Of a DNA stretch of 64,000 nt, positions 1 through 13,440 are shown piece after piece; position 1 is the stretch's first letter, and the number at the start of each line of letters is the position of its first letter. The stretch is taken from the NCBI GenBank assembly GCA_017311185.1, contig JAESUZ010002613.1, positions 186,001 to 250,000 on the forward strand. Reading direction: 5' to 3'. This DNA is from Proteles cristata cristata. Lineage: Eukaryota; Chordata; Mammalia; Carnivora; Hyaenidae. The notes under the pieces are model-generated. The model made no database searches, had not been told where the DNA came from, and saw only the letters and a program-made list of their open reading frames with translations. The position numbers and the translations under genes were made by a program.

Positions 1-912
1 TACACGTTGACTTGGGACTTTTTTTTCCAAAGCTGCTATATGTGATGATTCCCCCAAGTTGTATTCCAGTAAGAAATTAAGCCTTGTTAATGGGAAAGGA
101 ATATCACCCACTTCTATTTTCATGCAAATGGTCCCAGAAGAATAAAAGGGGGGACAGTGAAAGTGATGACACTGATCTAATTATCTGCAGGCTAATATCA
201 CCAAGTTCTTGAAAGGAACCCACAGAATGGCATGACACAGCCACACAAAACACAGCCAGGAAACAATTGGGATCTTAGCGGCAAGGCAAAAACTGGCTCC
301 TCCGTGCATAAAGAGCTGTTTTGTGAGCATTTCTTGTTTCTTTCCATTAAGTCCCACTACCTCTTCCAAACAAGGGTGCAGTCTATTTTTAATCGATGCC
401 CCCTTGCCTATAATCACTGACATGTACCATTCCAACTTCAGCTTTCTGGGGCCCACTGTCCACTCACACAGCTTCAAGCCCTGGTTTCATGGGAAATGTA
501 ACACATGAAAATGAGACTTCAGTGGATACAGAGCCTCAGCATCCAAACACAATCTGTCTCTCACGTCATCCTATTAATCACAGAGTGAAGCCAATATTAA
601 AAATGCCATGTTTTAAAATAAGGAAAATGAAATCCAAAAAAATGAAGCCACTTGACAAAACATTCAAAGCTACCAAGTGGAAAGAGAGGATCCCAAGTCT
701 AAGACTCTTTATACTGTACCATACCGCAGATGTGTTGTTAAGATGTCAACAAGAAGAAGAAATGAGAGGTATGCTCCAAAAAGCAACAGTCAGTGCAATT
801 CAGCAGTGTCCTGGTTTGTGCTTTAGTTTCCTGCATCTAGCCTGCTTTGCCTGGCTTCCAGAGCTCTCCCAACCTTTCCTGAGGAGATTCTTCTCTAAAC
901 AGGATGGGCTTT

Positions 913-1081
913 AAGGTACCTGGGTGACTCAGTGAGTTCAAGCCCCTCATCAGACTCATTTCTGTCAAGCCTGTTAGTGCAGAGACCACTGCAGATCCTC
1001 TGCCCCCCTCGCTCTTCCCCTCCCTCACTTGCTCTGTCCCTAAAATAAAATAAAGTAAAATAAAATAAAATAAAATAAAAA
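913..1081 (+). mobile_element. Feline SINE (SINEC), internally deleted
   Basis: The head reads ggtacctgggtgactcag but most of the tRNA part is missing. The tail is a (TAAAA)n run at 1041-1081. Confidence 0.8.
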
Positions 1082-1414
1082 GGGGTGTGCTCCATCCCAC
1101 TTCTTTCACCCATCTCTCTGTTAATCTGCTGTTAGCTTAGTCCTATATCAAATGCCAACTGCCTTATCCTCACCTTACATAAGTACCATCAATGCCTGCG
1201 GCCAAGTCATGCCCTGCCCTGTTTCCAGACAAGTCTTTGCCTCCTAATACCAGCTCACATCAAATCAAGTTCATTACAACCCATTAGGCTCTTGGCCATC
1301 TCTCTTAGGGATCAAATTTACAGTTTACTTCCCCTGACCCTGCCTGAATCCAGCCCCATCCACTTCTCTTGGGCCTCATGGTGAGGTTCCACACACTCTA
1401 GCAGAGACAGTGCT

Positions 1415-1595
1415 TAGTAGGCAATTATCAAAAACTCTGGAGTCAGGCCTGGATTTGAGTCCCAATATATGAGTGGGTAAGGTATTTCGGAAGTTCTATA
1501 AACTTCTATTTTCTTACTTGTCTATGGAGAATGATACAATGAACCTCGTGAGGAATCAGCACACAGTGATTGTTCAATAAAGGCTAGATGTGTTC
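1415..1595 (+). repeat. MIR-type relic
   Basis: ctctggagtcaggcctggat leads into a MIR-like body and a cagtgattgttcaataaagg end. Confidence 0.6.
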
Positions 1596-3811
1596 AAGGT
1601 CATTACCTTCATTTATATTTAGTCAAAATTCTTTTACTGTTATTGAAGAATAACTTTACATTCAAATTAAATGGTAATAAATCATCTTACTACTTAAAAA
1701 TGGCTCATACTATTTAAGGAGTAAATAAATGATTAAATGAATGACTAAATAATTGAATCAATCAGATTACTGGATATACCTGGTACAAATGAATCAATTC
1801 ACTTAAACAAATGAATATTAAATACTATCATGTCCCAGCTACTATGCTGAATTCTAGGTAAATAGCAGTGAATAAGATAGACAGGATCCTCGTTCAGTTT
1901 ACAGTCCAACAATTACTCTCTCCTCCTTTGGTTTTTGATATGAAATCTACAATAACATTGAACAAAATGTATTGGAATTATTTGCTTTGGAAGCTGATTT
2001 CTCTGCTGGCCTGTGAGCACTATGAAGTTAAAAGCTGTGTCTTCACTACTGCCTCAGCGCCTGGTAATGATTCATGACCTTAGGGACTGGCCCAATTTCC
2101 CAGACATAACAGAGATTTTGCTCTCTCCTCTGGACTTGGCTTAAATATGCATATTCCTGCTTCTCTTCCCCTGACACAAATTCAGTCAGGAGCCTGCCCT
2201 AGAATTTATCCCTCAAGATCTGGTGGGAATGGGGGTTTGGGCAGGAAAACACTTTTCTTCCCAGTTGCCATTTGTGAATGCAGAGAGTGAACTTTAACTA
2301 TATATATCTTACAGGAAAGTGCTGATGTTGTAAAGTGAGTCCTAGTTAGTATGTCAACTGAGGAGAGGCAAGCGGTCAATGAGAGTCAAACTGCGCACCA
2401 AGGAGTAAGCCCATGGCAATGCCCAAATTAATTCTGAAGACCAGGATTGCCTGCTCTTCCCTGATGCTCCTGCTATGCATTTGGGTAAGCGGCCCGGCTT
2501 AGTTAAAGGAATAGAACTATGTGGACACTCTTAACCTGTGGAGCTTTAAACCTACCCCCGCACCAAAGTAATTTGGACCAAGACTGAGGAAACTTGAGAG
2601 TGGTCATCCTTTCCCTTGTCAGGAAAATCTGCTCTGCCTTTAGAGGCTCGGGCCTGATGAGAAAAATAACTCAGTCAGCAACTGGACACTCGTACCAACA
2701 AGACGTGCCAAGGTTTCTTCACCCGCTTTCTGGTGCCACAGATGTGGGGAAGGACAGATAATATGGATGGACAATAACTTGCTGTCACTTATACAATGGA
2801 TGAAAAACAGGAAGCCTCGGTGCAACTGTCTCACCCCTGTCAGAGCTTGTAGCTGGACATCATGAACATCTGAGAGGAAGTGGTTTTCAACTGTCACACA
2901 GAGGAACCCTTTGGAGTAAATGGTATCCAGGAAGTCATTTCAGAAGGCAGATGGTAGCAGGGCTCCTGTGGTTGGAGTGAGGATACGAGGTCTGGAAGGC
3001 TGCTCAGCCTCCTCCTTCTCCACTGCAGTTAGTAGGGGTGGGAGGAAGGGAGCAGGAAGGGAGAGAGTTGGGGAGAGGCTGAGGGGGTTGTGGTCCATAA
3101 AAAGAAACCACCGCACTGCAGAGCACTGGGATTTCATATTCTTTCAGGGTATTATATGCCAAAACAATGGTGAATGGGAATGGTCAGGAATGAGTAATAA
3201 CTGGCTGCCAGGATCCTCGTTAACCATGGTGATTATCTCCCAGCCAAAGTCAACAGGCAGCAGACCGATAAAAGACACATCAGTTCTTCTGTTCACTATT
3301 CATTTAAAGCTTTTTTTTTTTTTTAAATATGGAAGCCAATTTATTCAGATATGCAAGCTAGGTCTCTAGTCAGCAGGGGGGCATTTTTCCCTTATCCTTC
3401 ATCTACTCTGACTCTTCCAAACCAGAAAGGAAAAGGTACCAAACCAGCTGATCAGAAAGGTCTGCGCTCATTCAGGACCTTCTTTCAAAGGCCCCATGGC
3501 GCCAGAAGCCTGCATCCCTGCCTCTGCCTATGGCCACGCATCTTCGGAGTCTCCCTCTCCGACCGCACCCCAGCTTTGGGCAGATGCTCCCCAACTGCAG
3601 TGACTGCCGGCCCTCAGACTGGACAAAGGGGAATAAACTGCTGCCATTTATCACCTGTCAAAAATTCAGACTCTGCTTGTCCTGAACAGCACAGTCAGAC
3701 ACAAAAAGGCAACCATCAGTCAGAGGGTAAGAAGGATGTGAGGAGGGTCAAGGGGCCTGTTTCCCACTTGCAGGAAAGAAGAAAGAAAAGTAACAATGTT
3801 TTGCCAATGTC

Positions 3812-3927
3812 CTTTTTTTTTTTTTAAGTTTCTATTTATTTATTTTAAGAGTGAGTGGGGGAGGGAAAGAGAGAGAAGGAGAGAGAGAACCCCAAGCAGG
3901 CTCTGTGCTGTCAGCAGCAGAGCCCCA
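3812..3927 (-). mobile_element. SINEC fragment
   Basis: 3' half only, from poly(T) through the GA-rich region to agcaggctctgtgctgtcag. The tRNA-like head is absent. Confidence 0.8.
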
Positions 3928-4033
3928 TTGCCTTCTGTCTAAATAGGAAGGCAGAGTTTTCCAATGTGTGTCTCTAGAAATAAAAAGATTAGGCTGAGGA
4001 CCTTCATTCTACCCCTTCACTGTGTGCCTTCCA

Positions 4034-4232
4034 GGGGCGCCTGGGTGGCTCAGTCAGTTAAGTGTCCAACTTCAGCTCAGGTCATGATCTCACAGTTCAT
4101 GAGTTCAAGTTCCACACCAGGCTCTGTGCTGACAGCTTGGAGCCTGGAGCCTGCTTCATATTCTCTGTCTCTCTCTCTGTCTGTCTGTTTCTCTCTCTCA
4201 AATCTAAATAAACCATAAAAAACAAAAAACAA
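4034..4232 (+). mobile_element. SINEC copy
   Basis: Complete head ggggcgcctgggtggctcag and CT-rich 3' part. Imperfect duplications cactgtgtgccttcca / cactgtgtgcctttca flank it. Confidence 0.9.
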
Positions 4233-4738
4233 ACACTGTGTGCCTTTCAGAAACTTACTTGATCTAAGACCTGGCTCCTTCATCTGTAGAAGAGAACAAT
4301 ATGAACACTTGCTTCAAGATGTTTGCAGAGATGAGTTAAAAAAGGCTATGAGCCTTATGAAGTGTAAAGCACTGTATGTGTGATTATTGAGTACCCAAAG
4401 ACTCCTTGGAAACCATCTGATTCTAAGTGTGTTACCGTCCGCTTGTTTCTGTTCCTTCCTGTGTAGAACCATGTTTGCCCAGTGGGAATGAAGGAATCAG
4501 CAACTTCAGCACTGCCTGGGACAGCAGCCTAATTATACCACCACAGCAGCTGCAAGGTAACACAAAGCTTTGAACATTGACAGGCTGGGGGTTCAGTGTT
4601 GCCTCTTACCGCTTATGTGACAACTGATAAAATATTTATCTCTAAGTCTCTGTGTCCTAAGTTTCTGTGTAACACAAAACACTAATACCATATACCTTCA
4701 AGGTTAAGTTTAAGTGATATACTGTCTAAAGTGCCCAT

Positions 4739-4942
4739 GGGGCGCCGGGGTGGCTCATTCGGCTAAGTGACCAACTTTGGCTCAGGTCATGATCTCTGGG
4801 TTTATGGGTTTGAGCCCCACAGCGGGCTCTTGTGCTGACAGCTCTGGAGCCTGCTTCAGTTTCCGTGTCTCCCTCTCTGCCCCTCCCTTGCACGCACATT
4901 GTCTCTCTCTTTCTCAAAAATAAATAATTAAAAAAATATTTT
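4739..4942 (+). mobile_element. SINEC copy
   Basis: Head ggcgccggggtggctcattc. Flanked by aagtgccca duplications. Confidence 0.9.
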
Positions 4943-5645
4943 TAAGTGCCCAGATCACTAAGACAAAACAGCTGGAAACTGGTACTCCTGTAATGGGGAT
5001 GTGAACTTCACAAACTACCATTTCATATTTTCTTTAAGTTTCCCAATCTTCCTCAAAAGTGGCAGCAGTGAGAGGATTGAAAAATTTCAATTAAGCGGTA
5101 TCTCCATCTCTTCTGGTTTAACAGTCTATTTTGTGTATCCTGGTGCCTCTGGGTAAATGCTGGGGATTTCCGTTTTTTCCTCCTTCCTCTGATCCACCCC
5201 AGGAATAGCATTTGGGTCTGTGAGGAAGAGTAACATACATTGGTGGCACCTGGGGGGAGGCCCCCACATCTCTTCAGGAAGCTCCTTACACCTGGTCTTA
5301 CACTGGTACACATGGAGGTGTTACTGATCCTACCAGATCTCTGGGGATATCACATCACTATTCTTCTCAGTACTACGGAACCCCATCACTGAGCTGAGCA
5401 GAAACCTCTGAACACCTGTGTGCTCTTCCCATGCCAGGGGAACCGGCAGTGCTACCTTATGCCACCTAGCTAGATAGCTTCTTGGCCACAGCTCCTGACT
5501 CTGGCTGAACTCGGCACTAACTCACATGCACAACTTCTACTAGAGGCATATCGCAGCGCTGGGGCCTGGAGTGAGGCCACTAGTTTCAATGCTTTCACTT
5601 CCCTCATATTCATCTGAGGAATTTCATGGTACAGACACACAGACA

Positions 5646-5668
5646 GACACACACACACACACACACAA
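5646..5668. repeat. (CA)n microsatellite
   Basis: Uninterrupted CA dinucleotides following acagacacacagacag. Confidence 0.95.
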
Positions 5669-5842
5669 CTCAAGATCATATCCTAAAAGGGAGCCAGGGG
5701 GCTGGTGGGGATGAAGACTCCAATGTCTATCTTACCTTAACTCTTTCTTCTCCTTCCAACATTAACAATGTTAGAAGAGGTGGGATGTCTGCCCGAAGGG
5801 CAATACTATTTCCTGAAACTTTTTGTTTCACTTTTACATGAA

Positions 5843-5844
5843 TG

Positions 5845-5879
<35 letters not shown>
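5843..5879. repeat. (TG)n microsatellite
   Basis: TG run with one GC interruption. Complementary to the CA run about 175 bp to its left. Confidence 0.95.
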
Positions 5880-6185
5880 TAGGTGATGATTAAAAATGTA
5901 TTTGTTACCATGAATCGTGCTCAAAAAGTCTGAAAATCCCTGGCTAAAACGAAATTCTTGTTAAGAATTTAAGCTTTGCTTTTGATATATAAGGATAGCT
6001 GAAGACCTCTAGAAATCCAGCTTTTCTGTCAAAAATGCCTGACTCTCAAAACTATTGTCTTTCTAAGGATTCAGCAAAGAATTCAGGTCTGAAACCGAAA
6101 ACTGAATAATGGATCCTTTGGTCTAGGTGGTATCTACCCTTCCAATGAAAGATAATGACATTGAATCATTGAACAAGAAGCCACA

Positions 6186-6361
6186 GGGGTGCCTGGGGGG
6201 CTCAGTCAGTTGAGCGTCCACGTTTGGTTCAGGTCAAGATCTCAAGACTCATGAGTTCAAGCCCCACATTGGGATCTCTGCTGTCAGTGAGGGTCCTCTG
6301 TCTCCCTCTCTCTGTCCCTCCCCTGCTTCTTCTCTCTCCCTCTCAAAAATACATAAAAGAA
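6186..6361 (+). mobile_element. SINEC copy with target-site duplication
   Basis: Flanked by perfect AAGAAGCCACA at 6175-6185 and 6362-6372. The gtgctgacag segment is shortened. Confidence 0.93.
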
Positions 6362-7345
6362 AAGAAGCCACAAGACATTAAATTTATATTAAGATTCATC
6401 TGACTAGTCTAAAAAGTATGACCCTCAGTACAGTTTGCAGAAAAACATGTACGCCACTGGCAGCTGTGGACCAAAGAACATAACTTACTACCCCCTGATG
6501 TCTTACCAGACATCTCAGAATCAAAGATACTCTGACTGACTTATATCCTATCACAAATGGTCTATTAATAATTCAGTAGTGTCTTCAGCAAAATTGAGTT
6601 ATTCCTTATTCCTAGAGCCGAATCTAGGGCTAGGCCAGCCAGGCTGTTTCCCAAGACCCCAGTTTATAAGGAGACTGAAAGCGGGTCTGGATCATATAAT
6701 GTCAACACAAATGGTTTTAAACAGTGACAGCTACTCAGTTTTACCAGAAAACAATCCACCAGTAGAGTCACGAGAAAGCCTCAGAGCACCCTGCACTATA
6801 TGAGAAGAGTGCTTGGAGTTTGGGTTAATCCACGTAAGATCACCTCTCTCAGAATTCTGTGCTCCTGATGGGGCCCTCACCTCTCTCTCCTTCCCTGGCT
6901 CAACACCCATAGCCTCACACTACCACCGTCTGCCTCAAGACCATCAGAGTTAATCTCATATGCCCTTTATCCTTGGTAAAGTCAGAAGTCAACAGGAGTC
7001 TGGACATCCTCATCTCTGGGCTTTCGTCCCCACTTGGTTCTCTATATCTTCTTTTCTGATGCCACTGACCTCGAGAGATACCTTAGGAAACCCTTCCACT
7101 GTATCTGGCTGGAAATCAAAGCCACTCATCAAAAAAAAAACCCTTATATTCTCAATCTTGTACTTTCCCTTTGCCTTCTTGTTCTAACAAAACCGGATCC
7201 TTCTGGGAGGACATTGCTTCCCCAGCAACCCTCCCAAGTGTTTTTTTTTTAATCTCCAAAATCCTTGGTCTGTGGAACCTAGGTGGAGTAAATGTTCTCC
7301 TTGCCCATTATAATACCTCTGCGTATCCCTAACACTCCTAGTTTT

Positions 7346-7479
7346 TTTTTAAATCCAAAGCTGGCTCCAGGCTCAGAGATGTCAGCACAGAGCAGGATGC
7401 AGGACTCAAACTAGTGAACCATGAGTTCATGACCTGAGCCAAAGTCGGCGCTTAACTGACTGAGCCACCCAGGCACCCC
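7346..7479 (-). mobile_element. SINEC copy, shortened
   Basis: Head (reverse) gagccacccaggcacccc at the right and T run at the left. Near-perfect duplications taacactcctagtttt / taaaactcttagtttt. The GA-rich middle is missing. Confidence 0.9.
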
Positions 7480-8626
7480 TAAAACTCTTAGTTTTGAGCC
7501 ATGTCACCAGACCATACTACCCACTACCCTCTCTTGGTTGCTGTTGTCTATTGACCTCTAGGTCATGTCTCCTCATTTCTTGGAAACTGTATTTCACTTT
7601 GATTCTGACTTAGTTATAATTCAATAATTTCATGGAGACATAATTTCAGTAATCATAGAGGTGTTCCTCCCTATATCCTGGTTTCTGTGTTCCTTGGCCT
7701 CATCTCCTCTGATGATATTACCCTACAGCTCAACCCAGCCACTCATTCCCGTAGACTCATCCTACACCTTACTGTTACCATTAATAGCATTTCTCTCATC
7801 TCAGTTCCAAACATGCCACTTTCTGAACACCGCCACCTTGTATCTTTCCAGTCTTAGTATCCCAGGTCCAACAAATCTCGGACCACACAGTAACCTGCAA
7901 TCTATGGATTCCACTCCTTTTCACTATTGCCCACTCTAGCACCCTGCTGTGTCTTCCCTTCTCCCTTGACCCAGCTTACAGTCCATACTCTGTCATTGTA
8001 ATTTCTCCCTTATATGTACCTTCAACTTTCCTTTCCCTTTCTTGCTTCACTGTACTCGTCTTGAAAAACTCCAGCCTCTGAGATCCACCCCTTCGCTTCT
8101 CCCAACCTGCTTCTGAGCAGCTGAACCTGGCTGGAGGTAAACACACAACCGTGCTGACTGGTCTGACTCTATGTTCCAGACTCCTAAACTAGAGCAGACT
8201 CTTGGAGCTGCTCAGGAATCAGCTCCATGATCTAGTCTCTCTCTTGCTTTCTTAAGAAGTAGTTCATCCATTTTCTTCTCTTTAAACTGTCATCTTTTCT
8301 TCCATCATTTCTTCTTCTTTCAGAGGAAGTAGAAACAGTCTACGGAACTTCCTGAAGCTGCTTCAGCCCATTTTCCCTTAGACATGTGTCTGTGGCCACA
8401 TTCTCTACCTTCTCCCTTGTTCCTGTGAATAAAAGTCTTTGCTCCCACCTAGGGCCAGTTCTTCTGGCTGTATTTTGAAAGCATCTAAAACCCAACCTCT
8501 TCTCCATACCCATATCATTACCTCTTTGGTACAAGATACCAAACCTGGTTTAAGTCTCCTAACCAATGTCCCTACTTCCTCCCTTGATTCCTAAATCTAG
8601 CCTCTAAACTTTTAAAAACATGTCAG

Positions 8627-8839
8627 GGGGCGCCTGGGTGGCTTAGTCGGTTAAGCGTCCGACTTTCGCTTGGGTCATGATCTCGCGGTTCGTGGGTTCA
8701 AGCCCCGCGTCAGGCTCTGTGCTGACTGACAGCTCAGAGCCTGGAGCCTGTTTCAGCCTGTGACTCTCTCTCTCTCTGACCCTCCCCTGCTCACGCTGTC
8801 TCTCTCTCTCCTAAAAATAAATAAAACATTAAAAAAAAA
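8627..8839 (+). mobile_element. SINEC copy, young subfamily
   Basis: Perfect 16-bp duplication TTTAAAAACATGTCAG (8611-8626 and 8840-8855). It carries the gcttagtcggttaagcgtcc and gactttcgctt variants of the younger subgroup. Confidence 0.95.
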
Positions 8840-8855
8840 TTTAAAAACATGTCAG

Positions 8856-9150
8856 TTTGTGTCACTCCTCTGCTCAAAGCCCTTCAGTGGTTCCTATCTC
8901 CTTCAGAGTAAGAGCCAAGAACCTCCATAGAGTAAACCATTCTCTCTTCTCTGAGTCCTGTATGTACCACAGTGGTAAGACTTCTTACGCTGAATACTAA
9001 TGAGCTTGTCTACTGGTCTGTTATTGCCTACTCTGTTAATTCCTTGAGAATGTGGGGTGGGGGCATTTTCTTTTTCAATTTTGGTATTCCCAGCTTCTAG
9101 CACAAAGCCTAATACCTAGAAGGAGATCCATAAATATTCATTGAATTTGA
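8856..9150 (+). repeat. L2-type relic
   Basis: cactcctctgctcaaagccc through a 3' end like ccataaatattcattgaat. Confidence 0.6.
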
Positions 9151-9214
9151 ATTGCACATAACCACAGTGAGTCTGCCTAAACCTAATTTTTCTTGCTGGA
9201 AAGCCCCAATATAT

Positions 9215-9345
9215 TCCCAACTAGACTATAAACTCCATGAGGATAAAAATTGCATCTGCCTTATTCACAGCGCCTAGCATGACCATCTACTACGTGGTGG
9301 GTGCCAGGGAAATGGCTCTTGAATGAATGAATGACAAATAAGTAA
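9215..9345 (+). repeat. L2-type 3' end
   Basis: actccatgaggataaaaatt through gaatgaatgaatgac. Confidence 0.6.
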
Positions 9346-10564
9346 TGAAATAATGGTCCTACACCTCAGGTTGACCATCCCCCTCCCCTCAAATGCCACT
9401 GTCATTTCCAGAACAGCAACTTGTACTTTTCTGAGAGAAGGCTTAGAGCTGTTAACTTCTTTCAGCAGTGCCGAGTTGGCCAAGGGAAGCTGCCAGCCTC
9501 GTTTCCCGGGCTCAGCTGGCTGGGCTCCGAGCTCCATGCTTGGCCCTGGAGTAGGAGGACAAAGGGAAAGGCAACTATAGATCACTGCTTTGGTGAAGTG
9601 AGCAACACCTGCTTCCATAAAGAAAATATCTTCTCTGTTTACCTTCACCTCAACGCAGAAGATCTCCTGACCAGCAGGCTTTGCCCTCAGACTCTGTCTC
9701 CTCAGTCTCAGGAAGCCAAGAACCAGAGCCTACTCCTGCTCTGGTGTGTGGTCTGAGTTTCAATTCTGTCTGGCAGACAGTATGGAGGACCCCGGGTCAG
9801 CAGGGTCATCAGAATGCTAAGAGGAAATCTGATTGATGAGCAAGTGTCAGCGGGAAAGAATGGGAGCCTTAATTAATGACTTCTGCCCTGTTTCAAAGAA
9901 AGGTTCCCTTACACCAAGTTCTCTCTTTTCTCTGAAAAAAAAAAAAATTGGGGTGGGTGAGGAACTGAGGAAGAAAAGGAGGAAAAAACACCCCTATAAT
10001 CCAAAGTTTTCTAAACGACATAAAGGAGACTTCAAAGACAGACATGGTCAGTTTTTTATGTGCAAGACTGGTTCAGTGACTCTCTCCTCTCTTTGTTTCC
10101 ATGGACAGCTAGGCTTCATTCCAAAGCTAAAAACTAAAAGGCCACATTGTTCTGAGGGGAGCTTGCTTTTACAAGAAATTTCCTCCTCACCACTGGGGCA
10201 AATTAACTGCCTCGGCCCTGGGTGCTCCGGGAGCATTTCTTCCAGAACTGGCTCAGCAGGCCGGCCCTCCATTCCTGCCCTGCTCACTCTCACAAGAGCA
10301 GAAGTATAATCCACCTGGTCCACTCAACAGACCTTGCAAACTGACTAGCCTCATGAAAGATCACAGGTCAGGGTAATAAGTGCGCTAACAGAGGTCTGAT
10401 CAGGGTTCGTGTGCAACAGAGGCCACATTAGGTTCCAGAAGGATTCCCAGAACAGGTAATGTCTAAACTGAGGCTTACATTCAGGAATTTTAGTTGATAA
10501 CCCAGTAGTGAACATCTGCCACATGCCTGGCCATGGGGCTGGATGATGTCACAGAAAGTAAAGA

Positions 10565-10740
10565 GGAAAGGTTCAAATCACAGCTCAGCAAACCACTTAA
10601 ACTCTCTGCTCTTGGAACCTCACTTCTAACATGGATTTCATAATATCTATTTCCAGGGTTGCTGAGGGAGTGATGAAATGAGTCAATATAGGTAAAGTTT
10701 TTATGTGGTGTGTCCTTGGCACATAGAAGTTAATCAATCC
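10565..10740 (+). repeat. MIR-type relic
   Basis: caaatcacagctcagcaaac through ccttggcacatagaagttaa. Confidence 0.6.
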
Positions 10741-10809
10741 ATGATAGTTTAGAAAGGGAAAGGGGAACCCTCCCCGTCTAGTGAGAACAACATGAAAAAC
10801 AAGTAGTTA

Positions 10810-11115
10810 CATTGTGTCTTAGTCAGTTCTAGCTGCTGTAACAGATTACCATAGACCCCTGGCTTATAAACAACAGAAATTTATTTCTCACAGCTCTGCA
10901 GGCTGGAAGTCCAAAACCCAGGTGTCTGCACAGTCAGGTTCTGGTGAGAGCTCTCTTCTGGGTTGCAAGCGCCTCCTTCTTGCTGTGTTCCCATTCATGA
11001 AGGCCTCATTCTCATGACCTAATTACCTCCTAAAGCCCCCTTGCTCCTAATACTATCGCACTGGAGGTTAGGATTTCATTAGTTTGGCAGGGGGCACATT
11101 CAGTCCATTGCACTT
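10810..11115. repeat. Ancient eutherian interspersed repeat (MER-type)
   Basis: The text gtcagttctagctgctgtaa, gcttataaacaacagaaatt and ctcatgacctaattacctcc follows a common eutherian consensus. I cannot name the subfamily with certainty. Confidence 0.6.
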
Positions 11116-11989
11116 TGTGATACTACAAAGGCTACAAAATGTGTTCACAAAATATAAGTATGAAGTAGAGAGTACACAGAACAGTAGCCCGCAAGGGAAA
11201 GCTTCAGCTTTCAGCTTCAGATTTAATGAAGAGCCAAATATGATCTGAGTGCTGAAAATCAGGTACAATTCCCCAAGTTAAGGAAGCTAGGAGGACCAGG
11301 AAAACTACATCAAGCAGCTACATCAAGCATCATACTCATCTAGTATGAGGGGAGATTCAGTAACAGCCGGAATACTGGGGTAACAGAAGCCACCAAACTT
11401 GTCCATGGATTAGACATGGCTTGAGGGCAGCGGGAGAAGTCAAAGATGGCTGATGGGGCTTGGTGGCAGGAAGATGGCATTGCCCCAAATTAATCTCCCA
11501 AGAAACAAAACAGAGTTGCTTATTCAGGGCTAAGAGGAAAGAGCAGATTGAGTGGATCCACATATCCACACCAGCGGGGTTATTTGGATGCTTTTATGCT
11601 TCTGGAAGTGATGAGCTGGAGGGAGGACACTTGGCTAACTGTGGCCCAACATCCTCAACTTGTGACAGACCCCACTTCTGCCACCCCATCACCTCTATGA
11701 ATTACTGCTGAAACCCTCATCAGACATTCCAGGCAGCCCTGTCAAGCAGGTGAGCACATTTGCTGTTGGTTTGAAGAGATGAAAAAGCTGGAGCATGAGT
11801 GGCCTTTAACTGAAAAAAACTGTAGGTCTGTTAGTGAATTATCTTAAGTGATTTAACTGATTGTGTTTGAGTTAAAATCCAGGGATTCCATTTGCTAAAT
11901 TTTGCAAAACCACCTGAAACTAGTAAGTCACATTGTTTTCCAATGAAAATCTAGGTCTATATGAAGTTAATATACAAACATTACTTTTT

Positions 11990-12965
11990 ACAGATAGTTT
12001 TTTTCTTATCACTGTACATTTTCTTTTTTGCTAGAAAATACATGCACATGGTAAAGAAATGCTAAAGGTAGGAAAGTTACAATGAAAAGGAAATCTACCT
12101 GTCTCTCACCACTCCCATTTATCCCTTCCAGAGGTAACTACTAATTTCCTGTGTATCTATAAAAAGAATACATTATCTGGTAAAATATATTCTACACTAA
12201 TAAAAGCTTGTTTGTATACTTCCTTTTATTTACACAAATGTTATACTATGCTAACAGTTCTGTACCTGTATTTTTCCACTTAGCAATTTATCTTGGACAT
12301 TGTTCCATCTCATTATAGATACAGTTGTTCTGTCTTTTTCTCCATTTTAGCATTACCCAAAAAAAGCCTTTTTAAAATATTCTGGTATATATTTATATAA
12401 ATATTTTTGGTATCTTAATTTACAGTTTGTAGAATAAAGCTTAAGAAGTGGATTGCAGAAAAAGAGGATATGTTCATTTTAACTTTTTTTATAAAGTATT
12501 TTTTTTTAATGTTTATTATTTCTAGTAGACAGAGAGAGAGACAGCATGAGCAGGGAAGGGTCAGAGAGAGAGGGAGTCACAGACTGAAACAGGCTCCAGG
12601 CTCTGAGCTGGCAGTCAGCACAGAGCCCGACGCGGGGCTCGAACCCACAACCGCAAGATCATGACCTAAATGAAAGTCGGACGCTTAACCAACTAAGCCA
12701 CCCAGGCGCCCCCATTTTAACTTTTTATAGTTATTGCCAAGTTGCTCTCTTGTTAACATTTCCATTAGCAAACTATGAAAGTTCCTGATCTCCCTCACCC
12801 CCACCAATGCAATGTGCTATTAAACATTTCCATACTTGCCGCTCTAATAGGAAAAAAATGGTGTCATTGTGAATGAAGTTGACTATTTTTTTATATACTT
12901 AGCAGCAAATCATATTTCCTTATTTATAAATTGTATCTACTAATTGTCGAGCTTTCTCTTAGTGA
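11990..12965 (-). mobile_element. Old L1/HAL1-type 3' fragment, SINE-interrupted
   Basis: The reverse complement resembles the L1ME/HAL1 3' region: cttagcaatttatcttggac, the aagtggattgcagaaa block and the atttccattagcaaac block. It is split by the SINE at 12489-12712. Confidence 0.6.
12489..12712 (-). mobile_element. SINEC copy, young subfamily
   Basis: Inserted in an old L1. Perfect duplication CATTTTAACTTTTT at 12475-12488 and 12713-12726. Confidence 0.93.
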
Positions 12966-12974
12966 GTTAGGAAT

Positions 12975-13440
12975 ATTTTTGATACACTTATGTGTCAGGC
13001 ACTGTTCTAAGCATGTTACAGAAATCAACTCTTTTGGTCCTCATAATAGCATCCCCATTTTCTTTTCTTTTCTTTTTTTTTTTTTAATGTTTTCTTTATT
13101 TCTGAGAGAGATAGTGTGAACAGGGGAGGGTCAGAGAGAGAGGGAGACACAGAATCCGAAACAGTGCCAGGCTCTGAGCTAGCTGTCATTACAGAGCCCG
13201 ATGCGGGGCTCGAACCCATGGACTGTGAGATCATGACCTGAGCTGAAGCCGGACACTTAGCCGACTGAGCCACCCAGGCGCCCCTAGCATCCCCATTTTC
13301 TTAAATGAGGAACTAGAAGCTCGGAGGGACTTCATAATTTGCCCAATGTCACACAACCACGAAGTGGCAGAGTTTGTATTTGAACATAGGCATTCTGGCT
13401 CCAGAACCCAAGAGTTAGTAACTGTTAAGCAAGACAGCTT
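12975..13440 (-). repeat. MIR-type relic, SINE-interrupted
   Basis: Reverse MIR text atgtgtcaggcactgttcta and aatgtcacacaaccacgaag, split by the SINE at 13065-13284. Confidence 0.75.
13065..13284 (-). mobile_element. SINEC copy
   Basis: Inserted in a MIR relic. Perfect duplication TAGCATCCCCATTTTCTT at 13047-13064 and 13285-13302. Confidence 0.95.

Noticed and set aside
489..914. 141-codon plus-strand open frame
   Set aside because: No family resemblance, no Kozak or exon-like context, and it ends at the edge of a SINE fragment.
3351..3827. 158-codon plus-strand open frame
   Set aside because: It ends in the poly(T) tail of a SINE, has no recognisable domain or splice context, and its composition is that of random intergenic sequence.
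8627..8700. tRNA-like SINE heads as possible functional tRNA genes
   Set aside because: The heads derive from a tRNA, but each continues into SINE body and tail with target duplications, and none folds as an intact cloverleaf by eye.
9833..10309. 158-codon plus-strand open frame
   Set aside because: It runs through an A-tract with lysine-rich low-complexity translation and shows no recognisable domain.
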